64,000 nucleotides of DNA from Alphaproteobacteria bacterium HT1-32 (GCA_009649675.1 WJPL01000001.1:2375467-2439466), one strand, 5' to 3'. Positions 46,134-57,211 are shown, counted from the stretch's first letter. Program-made: numbers and translations. Notes: generated from the sequence alone by a model not told the origin.

Positions 46134-48413
46134 ATGAATCCTGCTATTCCCCTGAATGCCACGGGGTCGCGGCGACTTCTGAGTCGTGTTCGCGATCTGA
46201 TGGCAGGTGGCGGAAACGCAGAAGAACGTCTGGATGCGATCGTCCGGATCATCGCAGCTGATCTCGTCGCTGAGGTCTGCTCGGTTTATATCAAACGGGC
46301 AGGCGAAGTCCTCGAACTGTTCGCGACGCAGGGGCTGAATCGTGAGGCCATCCATCTGACCCGGCTGCGTGTCGGGGAGGGACTGATCGGTCTGATCGCG
46401 GCAAAGGGCCGTCCGCTGGCGCTGGCCGACGCAAGAAGCCATCCGGGCTTCGTGTACCGTCCGGAAACCGGGGAAGATATCTTCCATTCACTGATGGGTG
46501 TGCCGATCCGCCGTAGCGGGCGGGTGCTTGGTGTACTGGCTATTCAGAACCGTACCCAGCGAACTTACACGGAAGAAGAACAGGAAACGCTGGAAACCGT
46601 CTCGATGGTGATGGCGGAACTGGTGGCCAGCGGTGAACTGATCGACCGTCAGGAAATGCTGCAGGCTGACGGTAATGCAACCCTGCCGATGCGGCTGCCG
46701 GGTATCCGCCTGAATGGCGGGCTTGCTGCGGGAGAAGCCGTTTCTCACCGCCCGCGGATTGTCGTTCAGCGGCTTGTTGCTGAAGACGTGGATGTGGAAA
46801 TAGAGCGCCTTGAAACGGCGATCAGTGCTATGCGGGCCGGATTGGAAAGGATGTTCAAGGCATCTGATCTGAGAGGGCGGGGTGAGCTTGGCGAGGTTAT
46901 GGAAACCTATCGGATGCTGGCGGGTGATGCTGGCTGGATAGCAAGAATTTCCGACATGATCCGCAAGGCTGGCCTGTCCGCGGAAGGTGCCGTGCAGCGG
47001 GTTCAGACCCAGATGCGCGACCGGATGCAGGCGGTGGCAGATCCCTATTTGCGGGAACGTCTCTCTGATCTGGAAGATGTCGGCAACCGGCTGATGCAGC
47101 ATCTGACCGGTGAAGTTTCAGCGGCCTTGCGCAAGGATCTGCCGGACCGGTTCATTCTGGTGGCCCGCGATCTGGGGCCTGCCGACCTGCTGGAATATGA
47201 CCGTAGCAAAATGGCGGGGGTCGTTCTGGAAGCAGGCTCGCCGGTTTCCCATGTCGCGATTATTGCCCGTGCGCTGGACCTGCCGATGGTCGGGCGGCTG
47301 GAGACCGGGGTCGCGATTATCGATCCGGGCGATCCGGTTATCGTTGATGCGGATAATTCTCAGGTATTTGTACGTCCGGGTGAGGATGTTCAGGCAGCTT
47401 TCCGTACCAACATGGCACTCCGCGAACAGAAGCGGGTGGAATATGAAGGGCTGCGGAACGAGCCGGCCTGTTCGCGTGACGGTGTTTCCGTCGAACTGAA
47501 CGTCAATGCCGGTCTGCAGGCGGATGTTGGTCAGCTCGACAGTGCCGGGGCTGAAGGTATCGGTCTGTACCGGACCGAAATCGCCTTTATGTCGCGGCCC
47601 AGACTACCGGGTGTTGGTGAACAGGTTGAACTTTATAAACGGATCATCGAACTGGCAGGTGACAAGCCGGTGGTGTTCCGGACGCTTGATGTCGGCGGCG
47701 ACAAGATTCTGCCCTACTGGAAAGGGCAGAAAGAGGAAAATCCGGCAATGGGCTGGCGGTCTATCCGGATTGGTCTCGACCGTCCCGGCCTGCTGCGGCA
47801 TCAGCTGCGGGCCTTGCTGAGGGCGGCTGCCGGAAGAACATTGCGGATCATGTTTCCGATGGTCGCAGAAGTGACGGAACTGGATGCGGCCCGTAATATT
47901 CTGGATATCGAGATGTCACGGGCACGGCGAATGCAGCACGAATTGCCGTCACATGTCGAAGTCGGTGCCATGCTGGAAGTGCCGTCGCTGGCGTTTCAGC
48001 TGGATGCCTTGTTGCCCCGGGTTGATTTCCTGTCGGTCGGCAGTAACGATCTTCTGCAGTTTTTCTTTGCTTTTGACCGGGGGAATGCCCGGCTTTCAGA
48101 ACGCTACGACCCTCTGTCGCCAGCGGCGCTGAGTTTGCTGAAGATGATCATCGACAAATGCGACTCGGCCGGCGTTCGCTGCACGCTCTGCGGAGAAATG
48201 GGCGGCGCGCCGATTGATGCGATGGCGCTGATCGCTCTCGGTTACAGATCGCTTTCCATGTCGCCGCCATCAATCGGTCCGGTGAAGGCGATGGTCCGGC
48301 AGCTCTCTGTCGCCCGGACACAGGCGTTTCTGACACCGCTTTTGTCTTCTCCGGACCATAGTCTGAGAGAACAATTGCGGGCCTTTGCTGCGGATCACGG
48401 GGTCGCGGTTTAG
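46134..48413 (+). CDS. ptsP: PTS-Ntr enzyme I (phosphoenolpyruvate-protein phosphotransferase)
   Basis: Starts the nitrogen-linked phosphotransfer chain by taking phosphate from PEP and passing it to NPr. Of 759 residues, the N-terminal GAF domain (about 20-165) senses a small molecule, often glutamine. The EI domains follow: phospho-acceptor His373 in SPVSHVAIIARAL, the PEP site GAEGIGLYRTEIAFM, and the C-terminal FLSVGSNDLLQFFFAFDR with CTLCGEMGG. A strong site GGAGAGCGGGG precedes the ATG. No ptsH/ptsN genes are in the window. Confidence 0.96.
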   Translation: MNPAIPLNATGSRRLLSRVRDLMAGGGNAEERLDAIVRIIAADLVAEVCSVYIKRAGEVLELFATQGLNREAIHLTRLRVGEGLIGLIAAKGRPLALADARSHPGFVYRPETGEDIFHSLMGVPIRRSGRVLGVLAIQNRTQRTYTEEEQETLETVSMVMAELVASGELIDRQEMLQADGNATLPMRLPGIRLNGGLAAGEAVSHRPRIVVQRLVAEDVDVEIERLETAISAMRAGLERMFKASDLRGRGELGEVMETYRMLAGDAGWIARISDMIRKAGLSAEGAVQRVQTQMRDRMQAVADPYLRERLSDLEDVGNRLMQHLTGEVSAALRKDLPDRFILVARDLGPADLLEYDRSKMAGVVLEAGSPVSHVAIIARALDLPMVGRLETGVAIIDPGDPVIVDADNSQVFVRPGEDVQAAFRTNMALREQKRVEYEGLRNEPACSRDGVSVELNVNAGLQADVGQLDSAGAEGIGLYRTEIAFMSRPRLPGVGEQVELYKRIIELAGDKPVVFRTLDVGGDKILPYWKGQKEENPAMGWRSIRIGLDRPGLLRHQLRALLRAAAGRTLRIMFPMVAEVTELDAARNILDIEMSRARRMQHELPSHVEVGAMLEVPSLAFQLDALLPRVDFLSVGSNDLLQFFFAFDRGNARLSERYDPLSPAALSLLKMIIDKCDSAGVRCTLCGEMGGAPIDAMALIALGYRSLSMSPPSIGPVKAMVRQLSVARTQAFLTPLLSSPDHSLREQLRAFAADHGVAV

Positions 48414-48539
48414 GCTTCCCGTCCAATGATTGATTGCAAGCGTATGGCAGACGTTGTTAGAAACGCTCTATTCCGTTTATTTCCGGGATGTCCGCGTCAT
48501 CAGAAAAGTTGATCAGGCGTTGGACAAACCCGCTTCCCG

Positions 48540-49835
48540 ATGAGGATCAAAGTGGCGAAATCCGACGCCAAGGCGCAGCTTGCAGAACCAGATATTGATG
48601 ATCGCTTCCGTAAGGGGGTGGGCTCCCTGTTGCGCGCCACGCGCGTTCGGCTTGGCGAGGATGTTCAGGACGTTGCGTCCGTGCTCCGCATTCGCCGGAC
48701 CTATCTGGAAGCAATCGAAGACGGTCGCACGAATGATCTGCCGGGTCTGACCTATGCCATCGGGTTTGTACGAACCTATGCGGAGCATCTGGGGCTGGAC
48801 GGGGCCGAGGTTGTTCGCCGCTTCAAGACCGAAGCCCAGGCGATGGGCGCGAATAATGATCTGACCTTTCCTTCGCCGGTTCAGGAAGGCCGGATTCCGG
48901 GCGGGGCGATCCTGTTTGTGGCCCTTCTGATCGCCGTGCTGGCTTATGGTGGATGGTATTACATGTCCAGCCAGGGCAAGACGCTGACCGACATTGCTCC
49001 GGCCTTGTCGGAAAAACTGACCTCCATGATGGAGTCGGTGCAGGAACAGAGAATTGCCGACCCCGGCCCGGTCGCGGAGCCTGCTTCGACTGAAGAAAAA
49101 ACGGAAGAAAAATTACCCGCCGCCTCCGTCAGTCCGGCGCCGGTCACATCTGAGCCGACAACAGCCGAGCCGCCAGTGGCGACTTCCGGTGACGCGACAT
49201 CTGTACCGGCTGCCGAACCCGCCCCGGCCCCTGTTGAGACGACAGCGCCTGTTGCTGCCCCGGTTCCGGAAACGGCTCCGGCTTCATCTGTGCCGGAAAC
49301 GGCGACTGCTGAAACACCCCCGGCGGAAGTTTCGGCTGCAATACCTGCACCTGCTCCGGCGGCGGTGTCACCACAGACCCCGGAGAATACAGCTTCGCAA
49401 CAAGCACCTGCTTCGGGTGCGACAACAGCACCGGTGCCTGCTCCTGCTGTTGAAAGTCAGACACCAGTCACTGAGCCCGTTACACCGCAGCAGCAGATTG
49501 CTGATGTGCCGGCTGCGACAGACCCGGCTGCGGCAGCCCCGGCTTTTGGTGCGCAGGGGCCGGATGTCCGGATTGTTCTGCGCGCCGTGGCAGACAGCTG
49601 GATTCAGATCCGGGAAGCGAATGGTGATCTGGTCAATGCGCAGCTGCTGCGTCCGGGAGAACGTTATAATGTTCCCAATCGCGCCGGGCTGGTATTACTG
49701 ACCGGAAATGCTGGCGGGCTTGAACTGATCGTCGACGGCCAGAAAGCGCCCCCTCTCGGACCACAGGGCTCGATCCGCAGAAATGTGGCGCTGGATCCGG
49801 CGAAACTGCTGGCCGGATCGACAACGACCGAATAG
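48540..49835 (+). CDS. RodZ-like helix-turn-helix membrane protein
   Basis: A 431-residue protein with a cytoplasmic Xre-type helix-turn-helix (about 25-100: LLRATRVRLGEDVQDVASVL, YLEAIEDGRTNDLPG), one transmembrane helix (AILFVALLIAVLAYGGWYY, about 124-142), a long Pro/Ala/Thr-rich linker (about 175-335) and a C-terminal DUF4115 domain (VRIVLRAVADSWIQIREANG). This is the architecture of RodZ, which links MreB to the cell wall. GTG 12 bases in is an alternative start. It lies upstream of ispG, as in many proteobacteria. Confidence 0.88.
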   Translation: MRIKVAKSDAKAQLAEPDIDDRFRKGVGSLLRATRVRLGEDVQDVASVLRIRRTYLEAIEDGRTNDLPGLTYAIGFVRTYAEHLGLDGAEVVRRFKTEAQAMGANNDLTFPSPVQEGRIPGGAILFVALLIAVLAYGGWYYMSSQGKTLTDIAPALSEKLTSMMESVQEQRIADPGPVAEPASTEEKTEEKLPAASVSPAPVTSEPTTAEPPVATSGDATSVPAAEPAPAPVETTAPVAAPVPETAPASSVPETATAETPPAEVSAAIPAPAPAAVSPQTPENTASQQAPASGATTAPVPAPAVESQTPVTEPVTPQQQIADVPAATDPAAAAPAFGAQGPDVRIVLRAVADSWIQIREANGDLVNAQLLRPGERYNVPNRAGLVLLTGNAGGLELIVDGQKAPPLGPQGSIRRNVALDPAKLLAGSTTTE

Positions 49836-49898
49836 GGCCTGCAAAGCTGCAATAAATCGCCTATATGTGCTGCAAATGATCGGAAACCGGAGCCAGAA

Positions 49899-51017
49899 AT
49901 GAGCGTTCGTCCTTATCGAGATATTTATCGCCGCGAATCCCGCAAGATCTGGATGCGCGATGTGCCGATCGGTGGTGATGCACCGATTACTGTTCAGACC
50001 ATGACCAATACCCTGACATCTGACCCGCGTTCGACGCTGAACCAGATCCGTCAGATGGAGGAGGCCGGTGCCGATATCATCCGCGTCTCCTGCCCGGACA
50101 AGGAAAGCACGGAAGGTCTGAAGACGATCACGAAAGAGGCCAAGGTGCCGATCGTCGCGGACATCCATTTCCATTACAAACGTGCCATCGAGGCCGCAAA
50201 GGCCGGAGCAGCCTGCCTGCGGATCAACCCCGGTAATATCGGTTCGAAAGAGCGGGTGAAGGAGGTCGTGCAGGCGGCAAAGGATTATGGCTGCATCATT
50301 CGGATTGGTGTGAATGCGGGTTCTCTGGAACCGCATCTGCTGGAAAAATATGGCGAACCCTGTCCGGATGCGATGGTGGAAAGCGCGCTCGATCATGCAC
50401 GAATTCTGGAAGATGCTGATTTCCGGGATTTCAAGATCAGCTGCAAGGCGTCTGATGTCTTCCTGGCCGTTGCGGCCTATCAGCAACTGTCGGAAGCTTG
50501 TGATTATCCGCTGCATCTCGGGATTACCGAAGCGGGCGGTCTGCGCGGCGGTACCGTGAAATCTTCCATCGGTATGGGAATGCTGTTGTGGAGTGGTATC
50601 GGTGACACCATTCGTGTTTCGCTTTCCGCGGATCCGGTCGAAGAAGTCAAAGTCGGTTTCGATATCCTGAAATCCATGGGGCTCCGTCATCGTGGCGTGC
50701 AGGTGATTTCCTGTCCGTCCTGCGCCCGGCAGGGATTCAACGTCATCGAGACCGTCAGCACGCTGGAAGATCGCCTGGCCCATATTTCAACGCCGATTTC
50801 GCTGTCGATTATCGGCTGTGTCGTGAACGGTCCGGGTGAGGCGCTGATGACCGATATCGGCCTGACCGGCGGCGGTAACGGCAATCACAAGATGTATGTC
50901 GCCGGTAAGCCGGACCATAACATTTCGTCTGGCGATATGGTTGATCATATCGTCGATCTGGTGGAAAAGCGGGCTGCTGAAATTGAGGCGGCGAAGGCTG
51001 CCGAAGCAGCCGAATAA
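49899..51017 (+). CDS. ispG: 4-hydroxy-3-methylbut-2-en-1-yl diphosphate synthase
   Basis: Reductive ring opening of MEcPP in the MEP isoprenoid pathway. The 372-residue product has the TIM-barrel N-terminal part ([30 protein letters not shown]). The [4Fe-4S] site is formed by Cys272 and Cys275 (SCPSCARQG) and Cys307 with Glu314 ([10 protein letters not shown]). It lies 63 bp after the RodZ-like gene and 21 bp before hisS, as in many proteobacteria. Confidence 0.97.
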   Translation: MSVRPYRDIYRRESRKIWMRDVPIGGDAPITVQTMTNTLTSDPRSTLNQIRQMEEAGADIIRVSCPDKESTEGLKTITKEAKVPIVADIHFHYKRAIEAAKAGAACLRINPGNIGSKERVKEVVQAAKDYGCIIRIGVNAGSLEPHLLEKYGEPCPDAMVESALDHARILEDADFRDFKISCKASDVFLAVAAYQQLSEACDYPLHLGITEAGGLRGGTVKSSIGMGMLLWSGIGDTIRVSLSADPVEEVKVGFDILKSMGLRHRGVQVISCPSCARQGFNVIETVSTLEDRLAHISTPISLSIIGCVVNGPGEALMTDIGLTGGGNGNHKMYVAGKPDHNISSGDMVDHIVDLVEKRAAEIEAAKAAEAAE

Positions 51018-51038
51018 CAGTCGGACTGAAGTAGAAAC

Positions 51039-52286
51039 ATGGCGAGACTGCAGCCTGTCAGGGGCACCCATGACCTGTTGCCGGATGACGCGAGGCGGCA
51101 TCGCTTTGTTGCGGAGACCGCGCGCGAAACCTCCGGTCTTTACGGGTATCAGGAAATTGTAACTCCGATATTTGAATTCACGGAAGTGTTCAGCCGGACG
51201 CTGGGCGAAACGTCGGATGTGGTCACCAAGGAGATGTATACTTTCTCCATGGGTGACGGCGATAGCATGACATTGCGGCCTGAGAATACGGCAGGTGTTG
51301 CCCGGGCCTACATTTCCAATGGCCTGCAACAGGAAGTTCCGCTGAAATATTTTTATGCCGGTCCGATGTTCCGGCATGAACGTCCGCAGAAAGGCCGTCA
51401 GCGTCAGTTTCACCAGTTCGGTGTCGAATTGCTCGGCGTTCCCGAACCGGAAGGTGATGTCGAGGTGATCGTCTGTGGCGCGGCCATTCTGGACAAGCTC
51501 GGGGTCGGCGACAGCTGCACGCTGCAACTGAACACACTGGGCGACACGGAAAGCCGTCAGGCCTATCGTGCGGCGCTGGTTGAGTATTTCTCGGCACATG
51601 TCGCTGACCTTTCAGAGGACAGCCGGATGCGTCTGGAACGCAATCCGATGCGCATCCTGGATTCGAAAGATGCCGGGGATCGCACCATCGTCGCCGGTGC
51701 ACCGGAATTCGGGGATCATCTGAACGAGGAATCGAAAGCGTTCTTCGAAACCGTAAAGGATGGTCTGACCCGGCGCGGAATTGCGTTTGAGCTGAACTCC
51801 CGGCTGGTGCGCGGTCTGGATTATTACTGCCATACGGCATTTGAGTTCGTCACCGATGCGCTGGGTGCGCAGGGGACTGTCCTTGCTGGTGGTCGTTATG
51901 ACGGTCTGGTCGGGACGATGGGTGGTCCGCCGACGCCGGGCGTTGGCTGGGCCGCCGGTATCGAACGGCTTGCGATGCTGATTGGGGATAATGCACCTGT
52001 TCCCACCGGGCCGGTCGCCGTGATCCCGATCGGCGACGAGGTAACGGGGGCCGCCGATGATATCGTTGCTTCTCTGCGCGGGGCAGGTATCTCAACGGAT
52101 ATTGCCTTCCGGGGTAATCTGAAGCGGCGGATGAAGCGGGCAGACAAGATCAATGCACGTGCAGCTGTTCTGCTGGGTGAAGATGAACTGATCCGTCAGG
52201 TCGCAACCGTTCGTGACCTGAAAACCGGTGAACAACAGGAAGTCGCCATCGCTGCGCTGGCGGACTATCTGATAACCGGACAGTAG
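51039..52286 (+). CDS. hisS: Histidyl-tRNA synthetase
   Basis: Charges tRNA-His. The 415-residue class II synthetase has the opening [12 protein letters not shown], motif 2 [16 protein letters not shown] (RPEN replaces the more common RPEGT), [19 protein letters not shown], the HisRS signature [15 protein letters not shown] and motif 3 [14 protein letters not shown], then the anticodon-binding domain. It lies between ispG and hemA in a tight cluster. Confidence 0.97.
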   Translation: MARLQPVRGTHDLLPDDARRHRFVAETARETSGLYGYQEIVTPIFEFTEVFSRTLGETSDVVTKEMYTFSMGDGDSMTLRPENTAGVARAYISNGLQQEVPLKYFYAGPMFRHERPQKGRQRQFHQFGVELLGVPEPEGDVEVIVCGAAILDKLGVGDSCTLQLNTLGDTESRQAYRAALVEYFSAHVADLSEDSRMRLERNPMRILDSKDAGDRTIVAGAPEFGDHLNEESKAFFETVKDGLTRRGIAFELNSRLVRGLDYYCHTAFEFVTDALGAQGTVLAGGRYDGLVGTMGGPPTPGVGWAAGIERLAMLIGDNAPVPTGPVAVIPIGDEVTGAADDIVASLRGAGISTDIAFRGNLKRRMKRADKINARAAVLLGEDELIRQVATVRDLKTGEQQEVAIAALADYLITGQ

Positions 52287-52291
52287 CGAAC

Positions 52292-53545
52292 ATGCCGACA
52301 CAGCCGCCAGATCTGGCGCGGCTACTGATTGTCGGCGCCAACCACCGTTCGGGGTCTGTCGGGCTGCGCGATCGCCTGTTCATGGAAGAATCCGAGTTAC
52401 CGGCGGTTTCCCGTGATCTCGTCGGTGACGGCGTGAACGAAGTCCTGCTGATTTCGACCTGTGATCGTGTGGAATGCTTTGCTGTCTGTGACAATCTGTC
52501 AGTTGCGAAGGAAAAGCTCCGTGCCTACTTCACGGCACGGGCTGGCGCGGATACGGAAACGGCGCTTTATCATTACGAAGGTGAACAGGCGGTCAGCCAT
52601 CTGTTCCGGGTTGCGTCGTCGCTGGACAGCCAGATTGTCGGGGAACCCCAGGTTCTCGGTCAGGTGAAGACGGCACATCGTTGTCTGCGGGATGCGCATG
52701 CACCCTTTGATATTCTGGGGAGAATTCTCGACAAGGCCTACGAGGTGGCAAAGAAAGTCCGGTCCACAACCTCGATTGGTGAGGGACCGGTGACCATCGT
52801 TGCTGCGGCCGTTCGTGTTGCCAGAGACCTGCACGGCGATCTGCGGGATACACGCTTGCTGATTCTGGGCGGTGGTGATGCCGGAGAGCTGATTGGAGAT
52901 GGCCTGATCAGGGCTGGTGTCCGCCATGCGAGAGTAGCTGTTGCCCGCCGTCCGCTGGCCGTATCGCTGGCCCGGCGGCTGGGGGCACATGTCGGTGATC
53001 TGGATGATCTTGGCAGCCTGCTGGAAGAAGCGGATACGGTGGTGCTGGCGCACGGCGCGGGAACACCTCTGGTGGACCGGGAACTGATGCGTCAGGTTTT
53101 GCGGCGCCGGCGCCAGAAGCCGGTATTTCTGATTGATACCTCCATCCCATCGGATTGTGATCCGGGGGTTGAGATGCTGGATTCAGCATTCCTGTACGAC
53201 CTTGCTGATCTGGAACGTCTGGCTTCGGACGGGTTGAACGGACGTGTATCGGAAGCTGCTGCGGCAGAGGCGATTGTCCGCGAGGAAGTCAGCAGCTTTA
53301 TGGCCAGTGTCGCATCAAACCGGGCTGGCGGCGCGATACGGCTGCTCCATGACCAGATTGAAGTGATGCGACAGGAAGTCCTGGCGCAATCCGGGGGTGA
53401 TGCCGACAAGGCAACACGCCTGCTGGCCGGGCGATTTCTGAGTTTACCGACGGAAACCCTGCGGCAGGCCGCCCGTGACGGACAGGACAGCGCCGAGCTT
53501 GAAACATTTATTGCGGCCCTGTTCCGCACCGATAAGGAAAGTTGA
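52292..53545 (+). CDS. hemA: Glutamyl-tRNA reductase
   Basis: First committed step of the C5 route to 5-aminolevulinate: reduces glutamyl-tRNA to glutamate-1-semialdehyde. The 417-residue product has the nucleophile Cys57 in LISTCDRVE (often STCNRTE elsewhere) and His103 in [19 protein letters not shown]. The NADPH loop is [13 protein letters not shown]. The C-terminal dimerisation helix is complete. Most alphaproteobacteria use 5-aminolevulinate synthase instead. The order hemA-prfA-prmC is that of gammaproteobacteria, here placed behind hisS (5-bp gap). Confidence 0.95.
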   Translation: MPTQPPDLARLLIVGANHRSGSVGLRDRLFMEESELPAVSRDLVGDGVNEVLLISTCDRVECFAVCDNLSVAKEKLRAYFTARAGADTETALYHYEGEQAVSHLFRVASSLDSQIVGEPQVLGQVKTAHRCLRDAHAPFDILGRILDKAYEVAKKVRSTTSIGEGPVTIVAAAVRVARDLHGDLRDTRLLILGGGDAGELIGDGLIRAGVRHARVAVARRPLAVSLARRLGAHVGDLDDLGSLLEEADTVVLAHGAGTPLVDRELMRQVLRRRRQKPVFLIDTSIPSDCDPGVEMLDSAFLYDLADLERLASDGLNGRVSEAAAAEAIVREEVSSFMASVASNRAGGAIRLLHDQIEVMRQEVLAQSGGDADKATRLLAGRFLSLPTETLRQAARDGQDSAELETFIAALFRTDKES

Positions 53546-53547
53546 AG

Positions 53548-54627
53548 ATGAGTTTCGATGAAAAACTGCATGGCGTGATTGCCCGGCATGACGAACTGGC
53601 TTCCCTGATGGCGGACCCGGACCGGCTGGGCGCCGAAAAATTTGTCAGTGCGTCGCAGGAATATTCTGCGCTGACGCCGGTTGTGGAAATGGTGCAGGAA
53701 TATTTCGCGGCCCGTGAAGAAATGGGTGACCTTGCGGAGATGATCGCCGACACCGGATCCGATCCCGAGATGCGGAAGATGGCGGAGGAAGAATTCCATG
53801 CCCTGAAGAGCCGGATGCCGGAACTGGAACGCAATGTTCAGCTGGCCCTGCTGCCCAAGGATGAAGCGGATGCGAAGAATGCCATTCTGGAAGTGCGTGC
53901 AGGTACGGGTGGTGAGGAGGCAGCCCTGTTCGCGGCTGATCTGTTCCGGATGTATCAGCGATATGCTGATATCAGGGGCTGGCGATTCGAGACACTGGAT
54001 TTCTCAGAAACCGGTATTGGCGGCCTGAAAGAGGCTTCTGCTGAAATTCGCGGGCATAACGTCTTTGCCCGGCTGAAATTCGAATCAGGTGTTCACCGGG
54101 TTCAGCGTGTTCCTGAAACTGAATCCGGCGGGCGCATTCATACGTCCGCTGCCACGGTTGCGGTGTTGCCGGAAGCAGAAGATGTCGATCTTGATATCGA
54201 GGAAAAAGATCTCCGGATTGATACCTTCCGGGCATCCGGTGCTGGCGGACAGCATGTCAACCGGACCGACTCTGCGGTCCGTATCACGCATCTGCCGACA
54301 GGTACGGTGGTGTCTATCCAGGACGACAAGTCGCAGCACAAGAACAAGGCCAAGGCGATGAAAATCCTGCGGTCGAGAATCTATGACGCAGAGCGGGCCC
54401 GTCTCGACCAGGAACGTTCGGACAGTCGTCGCTCACAGGTCGGGTCCGGCGACCGGTCGGAGCGAATCAGAACCTATAATTTCCCGCAAGGCCGGGTGAC
54501 CGATCACCGGATCAACCTGACACTTTATGCACTCGACCGCTTCGTTGCGGGCGATATGGACGAAGTGATTGATTCGCTGATTTCCGAGGATGAGGCGGCA
54601 AGACTGTCAGAGGCAACCGGCGGGTGA
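53548..54627 (+). CDS. prfA: Peptide chain release factor 1
   Basis: Ends translation at UAA and UAG. The 359-residue product has the catalytic GGQ at 233-235 in [14 protein letters not shown]. The codon-reading domain follows the PCRF domain ([20 protein letters not shown]). The ATG at 53548 is preceded by AAGGAAAG and lies 2 bp after the hemA stop. A TTG six bases upstream is less likely. It overlaps prmC, its modifying enzyme, by 4 bp. Confidence 0.97.
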   Translation: MSFDEKLHGVIARHDELASLMADPDRLGAEKFVSASQEYSALTPVVEMVQEYFAAREEMGDLAEMIADTGSDPEMRKMAEEEFHALKSRMPELERNVQLALLPKDEADAKNAILEVRAGTGGEEAALFAADLFRMYQRYADIRGWRFETLDFSETGIGGLKEASAEIRGHNVFARLKFESGVHRVQRVPETESGGRIHTSAATVAVLPEAEDVDLDIEEKDLRIDTFRASGAGGQHVNRTDSAVRITHLPTGTVVSIQDDKSQHKNKAKAMKILRSRIYDAERARLDQERSDSRRSQVGSGDRSERIRTYNFPQGRVTDHRINLTLYALDRFVAGDMDEVIDSLISEDEAARLSEATGG

Positions 54628-55466
54628 CTGTTGCCGAACTTCTGGCCTCGGCGCGCCGCCGGCTGACGGATGCCGGAATTGATACCGCGCATCTTGATGC
54701 CCGGCTGCTTGCGGCAGCGGTGACCGGACTGTCCCGCGAAGAAATGCTGATGAAGGCTCATGATACTGTCCCGGAAACCGAAGTCAGCAGGTGTCAGCAT
54801 CTGCTGGAACGGCGGCTGGCCGGGGAGCCGGTCTCCCGGATTCTGGGAAAGCGCGAATTCTGGGGGCTGGACTTCATCGTAACGCCGGCGACGCTTGATC
54901 CGCGTCCCGACAGCGAATTGCTGGTTGAACTGGTCATCGGTCAGGTCGGAGGCGGGTTTTCAGGACGTATTCTGGATCTCGGCACGGGGACAGGCTGTCT
55001 GCCGATTGCCCTGCTGAGTGAATTGCCACAGGCACGGGCGACGGCGGTAGATATCAGCCCGGCGGCTCTTGACTGTGCGCGGCAGAATGCCCGGACTCAC
55101 GGCGTTCTGGACCGGCTGGAGTTTCTTGAAGGTAACTGGCTGGAACCGGTGACAGGGACTTACGATATCGTGCTGTCAAACCCGCCCTATATTGCAGCAC
55201 CGGTGATTGAAGGGCTGATGGACGAAGTAAGACTTCATGATCCCCGGCTGGCGCTGGACGGGGGGGATGACGGGCTGGCTGCGTACCGGTGCATTATCAA
55301 TGGACTGGGTACAGCCATCGCGAGTCGCGGGCAGGTGCTCTTTGAAGTCGGGTATGATCAGGCAGACGCGGTGATGGGACTTCTCGGTGACGGTGGCTTC
55401 ATGTCGATTGCTGCTCATAACGACCTTGCCGGGCAACGTCGTTGCGTCTCGGCAGTTTATTCCTGA
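54624..55466 (+). CDS. prmC: Release-factor glutamine methyltransferase
   Basis: Methylates the glutamine of the GGQ motif in release factors. The 280-residue product has an N-terminal helical domain (about 1-75), the SAM loop [15 protein letters not shown] (about 115-129) and the glutamine-binding NPPY at 186-189. It starts with GTG at 54624 inside the prfA stop (GTGA), so production is coupled to its substrate. Confidence 0.96.
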   Translation: MTVAELLASARRRLTDAGIDTAHLDARLLAAAVTGLSREEMLMKAHDTVPETEVSRCQHLLERRLAGEPVSRILGKREFWGLDFIVTPATLDPRPDSELLVELVIGQVGGGFSGRILDLGTGTGCLPIALLSELPQARATAVDISPAALDCARQNARTHGVLDRLEFLEGNWLEPVTGTYDIVLSNPPYIAAPVIEGLMDEVRLHDPRLALDGGDDGLAAYRCIINGLGTAIASRGQVLFEVGYDQADAVMGLLGDGGFMSIAAHNDLAGQRRCVSAVYS

Positions 55467-55520
55467 ATCAATGGTAAAATTTTGTTGGATTTGGCGGATT
55501 TCCCGACTAGGGTGCGGCTT

Positions 55521-55552
55521 GTCACGGTGATTTGAAGTTCAGGGACCGTGAC
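55521..55552. other. Inverted repeat in the DUF4167 leader
   Basis: GTCACGGT (55521-55528) and ACCGTGAC (55545-55552) pair perfectly around 16 bases in the 202-bp gap between prmC and the DUF4167 gene. It may be a leader hairpin, a protein site or a weak terminator of prmC. Confidence 0.35.
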
Positions 55553-55668
55553 GGTTGGCAGACTGCTTCGGCAGCCTGCAAAATCATATCCTGCATACGC
55601 AATGCGTGATTTGTCGTCAGAAACGGCGACAGGTTGTCAGGTACGGCGAAACAGCTGGCACTAAACAA

Positions 55669-56409
55669 ATGAAACAAGGCTCGAACAAACGTTCGCGCGG
55701 TCGTGGCAACAGAAAACCGTCACGGACGCAGGTATACGACAGTAGCGGCCCCGAGGGCCGGATTCGTGGAAACGCGAATCAGGTCTATGACAAATATCTC
55801 GCGTTAGGCCGCGATGCATATTCTGCCGGTGACCGGATTGCAGCGGAAAATTTTTTCCAGCATGCCGAACATTATTATCGCATCGTCGTCGCGATTGAAG
55901 CGGCCCGCGCGCAGCAGGAACAGCAGCGTGGTGATGGTCAGCAGGGTGATCGCCAGCAAGGCGATCGCAATCAGCAGCATAACAATAATCGTCGCCATGG
56001 TAATGACGGCGGGGATGACCGGGGGGATATCGAAGCGTCAGCTCCGCATGACCCGCGTGACCCCATGCCTGCTTTTGACGATGACGATGAGACTTCCGGC
56101 GATGGCGACAAGCCGTCGGGGAATGGCAAATCTGCCGAGGCTGAAAAACCGGCACAGGTGGCTGAAGAACAGCCTGCACCGAAGCCGCGGGCCGAGCGCA
56201 AGCCACGTCGCCGCAAACCTGTGGAAGAGGTGTCGGATGCCCAGTCTCTGCCGGAAGGTCTGCTGAAGCCGGTTACGACATCAACGGCCAAGGATGCCGA
56301 AGGTGAGGACGAGATCCGCCATTCCAGCGGAACAGCCAAGCCGCGTGGTCGTCGTCCGCGTCGTCCGAAAGATGAGGATACGGAAATCGATCAGTCGGCT
56401 GCCGACTGA
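55669..56409 (+). CDS. DUF4167 domain protein
   Basis: A 246-residue protein. The first 80 residues form the conserved DUF4167 domain (NQVYDKYLALGRDAYSAGDR, AAENFFQHAEHYYRIV), preceded by a basic Arg/Lys-rich tip (KRSRGRGNRKPSR) that suggests nucleic-acid binding. The rest is disordered: Gln/Asp/Asn-rich repeats (GDRQQGDRNQQHNNN), then an acidic stretch and basic KPRRRKP/RGRRPRRPK patches. The ATG at 55669 is chosen because the domain begins there. Its place between prmC and clpB is typical of alphaproteobacteria; the function is unknown. Confidence 0.9.
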   Translation: MKQGSNKRSRGRGNRKPSRTQVYDSSGPEGRIRGNANQVYDKYLALGRDAYSAGDRIAAENFFQHAEHYYRIVVAIEAARAQQEQQRGDGQQGDRQQGDRNQQHNNNRRHGNDGGDDRGDIEASAPHDPRDPMPAFDDDDETSGDGDKPSGNGKSAEAEKPAQVAEEQPAPKPRAERKPRRRKPVEEVSDAQSLPEGLLKPVTTSTAKDAEGEDEIRHSSGTAKPRGRRPRRPKDEDTEIDQSAAD

Positions 56410-56452
56410 TTACTGTGATCAGCCGGGTTGTCTTCGGGCAACCCGGGTTCGA

Positions 56453-57211
56453 TCAGCGGGGTATCAGCGGGTCGCCGATACGTGCGGCCCCGTCGCTGAT
56501 GACCCGGGCATAGACACCCATATCAATATGCGAAAAGCCTTTTTTCAGCGTCAGTGGCAGATTCATGTCCCGTGTGCCCTGATCAGGATGGACGTTGGTT
56601 GCCGCGCAGCGCTCAATTCGTTTCTCCACCTGTAGTCTGACATCTCCAATGGAGATTTCCTGACCTATCCAGCTGAATTCCTCCCACGGCTTGTCACCCT
56701 CGAAATAAAAATTCGCACGAAACCGGCGATGATCAACCGGTTCTCCGGCCACCCGTTCCAGGTCACGGATGCTGGCATGGCCGATGAGGCTGACCAGCGG
56801 GGTACCCTGATCGGTAAAGGCTATCTCATGACCATCGAGCAATTTGGGTGTACCGCGAACGTCACCGGTTGCGAAAGATGCGAAGAACTGTTCGATGATA
56901 CTGCGCCCGACAGGCGTGGTGATCTGCCCCCGGGCAACCTGCTTTCCGTCCCGCATGATCGTCAGGCTGTCTGTACTGTCGTCAAAGCTGGTCGACAGAA
57001 GCGCAAGACGTTCATTCCGCATCAGATTCAGGAAATTTGATTTCGGTAAATGTTCCGGAGCCAGTGAATCAAACTGTGCACTGGCATGGGCGATCCCGAA
57101 ACGCCTGTCATTTGGCAGAACCTGGTCGCGGGTCAACCGGACAGACTCGAGAGCCTCGGCGGTGAGGCTCTTAACGGGATATCGGTAAATCTGTGAAATT
57201 GATAAGGCCAT
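56453..57211 (-). CDS. MOSC domain protein
   Basis: A 252-residue protein of the YcbX/MOSC type, with an N-terminal beta-barrel domain (ISQIYRYPVKSLTAEAL). The C-terminal MOSC domain has the conserved Cys in ERCAATNVHPDQGTRDMNLP. Related proteins reduce N-hydroxylated bases or carry sulfur with the molybdenum cofactor, and this one may be a Moco enzyme. It is divergent from clpB across 176 bp and convergent with the DUF4167 gene. Confidence 0.9.
   Translation of the reverse strand: MALSISQIYRYPVKSLTAEALESVRLTRDQVLPNDRRFGIAHASAQFDSLAPEHLPKSNFLNLMRNERLALLSTSFDDSTDSLTIMRDGKQVARGQITTPVGRSIIEQFFASFATGDVRGTPKLLDGHEIAFTDQGTPLVSLIGHASIRDLERVAGEPVDHRRFRANFYFEGDKPWEEFSWIGQEISIGDVRLQVEKRIERCAATNVHPDQGTRDMNLPLTLKKGFSHIDMGVYARVISDGAARIGDPLIPR

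Noticed and set aside
49150..49550. Repeated Pro/Ala/Thr codons in the RodZ-like gene as a DNA repeat element
   Set aside because: They form the disordered periplasmic linker expected between the transmembrane helix and DUF4115. The repetition is at amino-acid level only.
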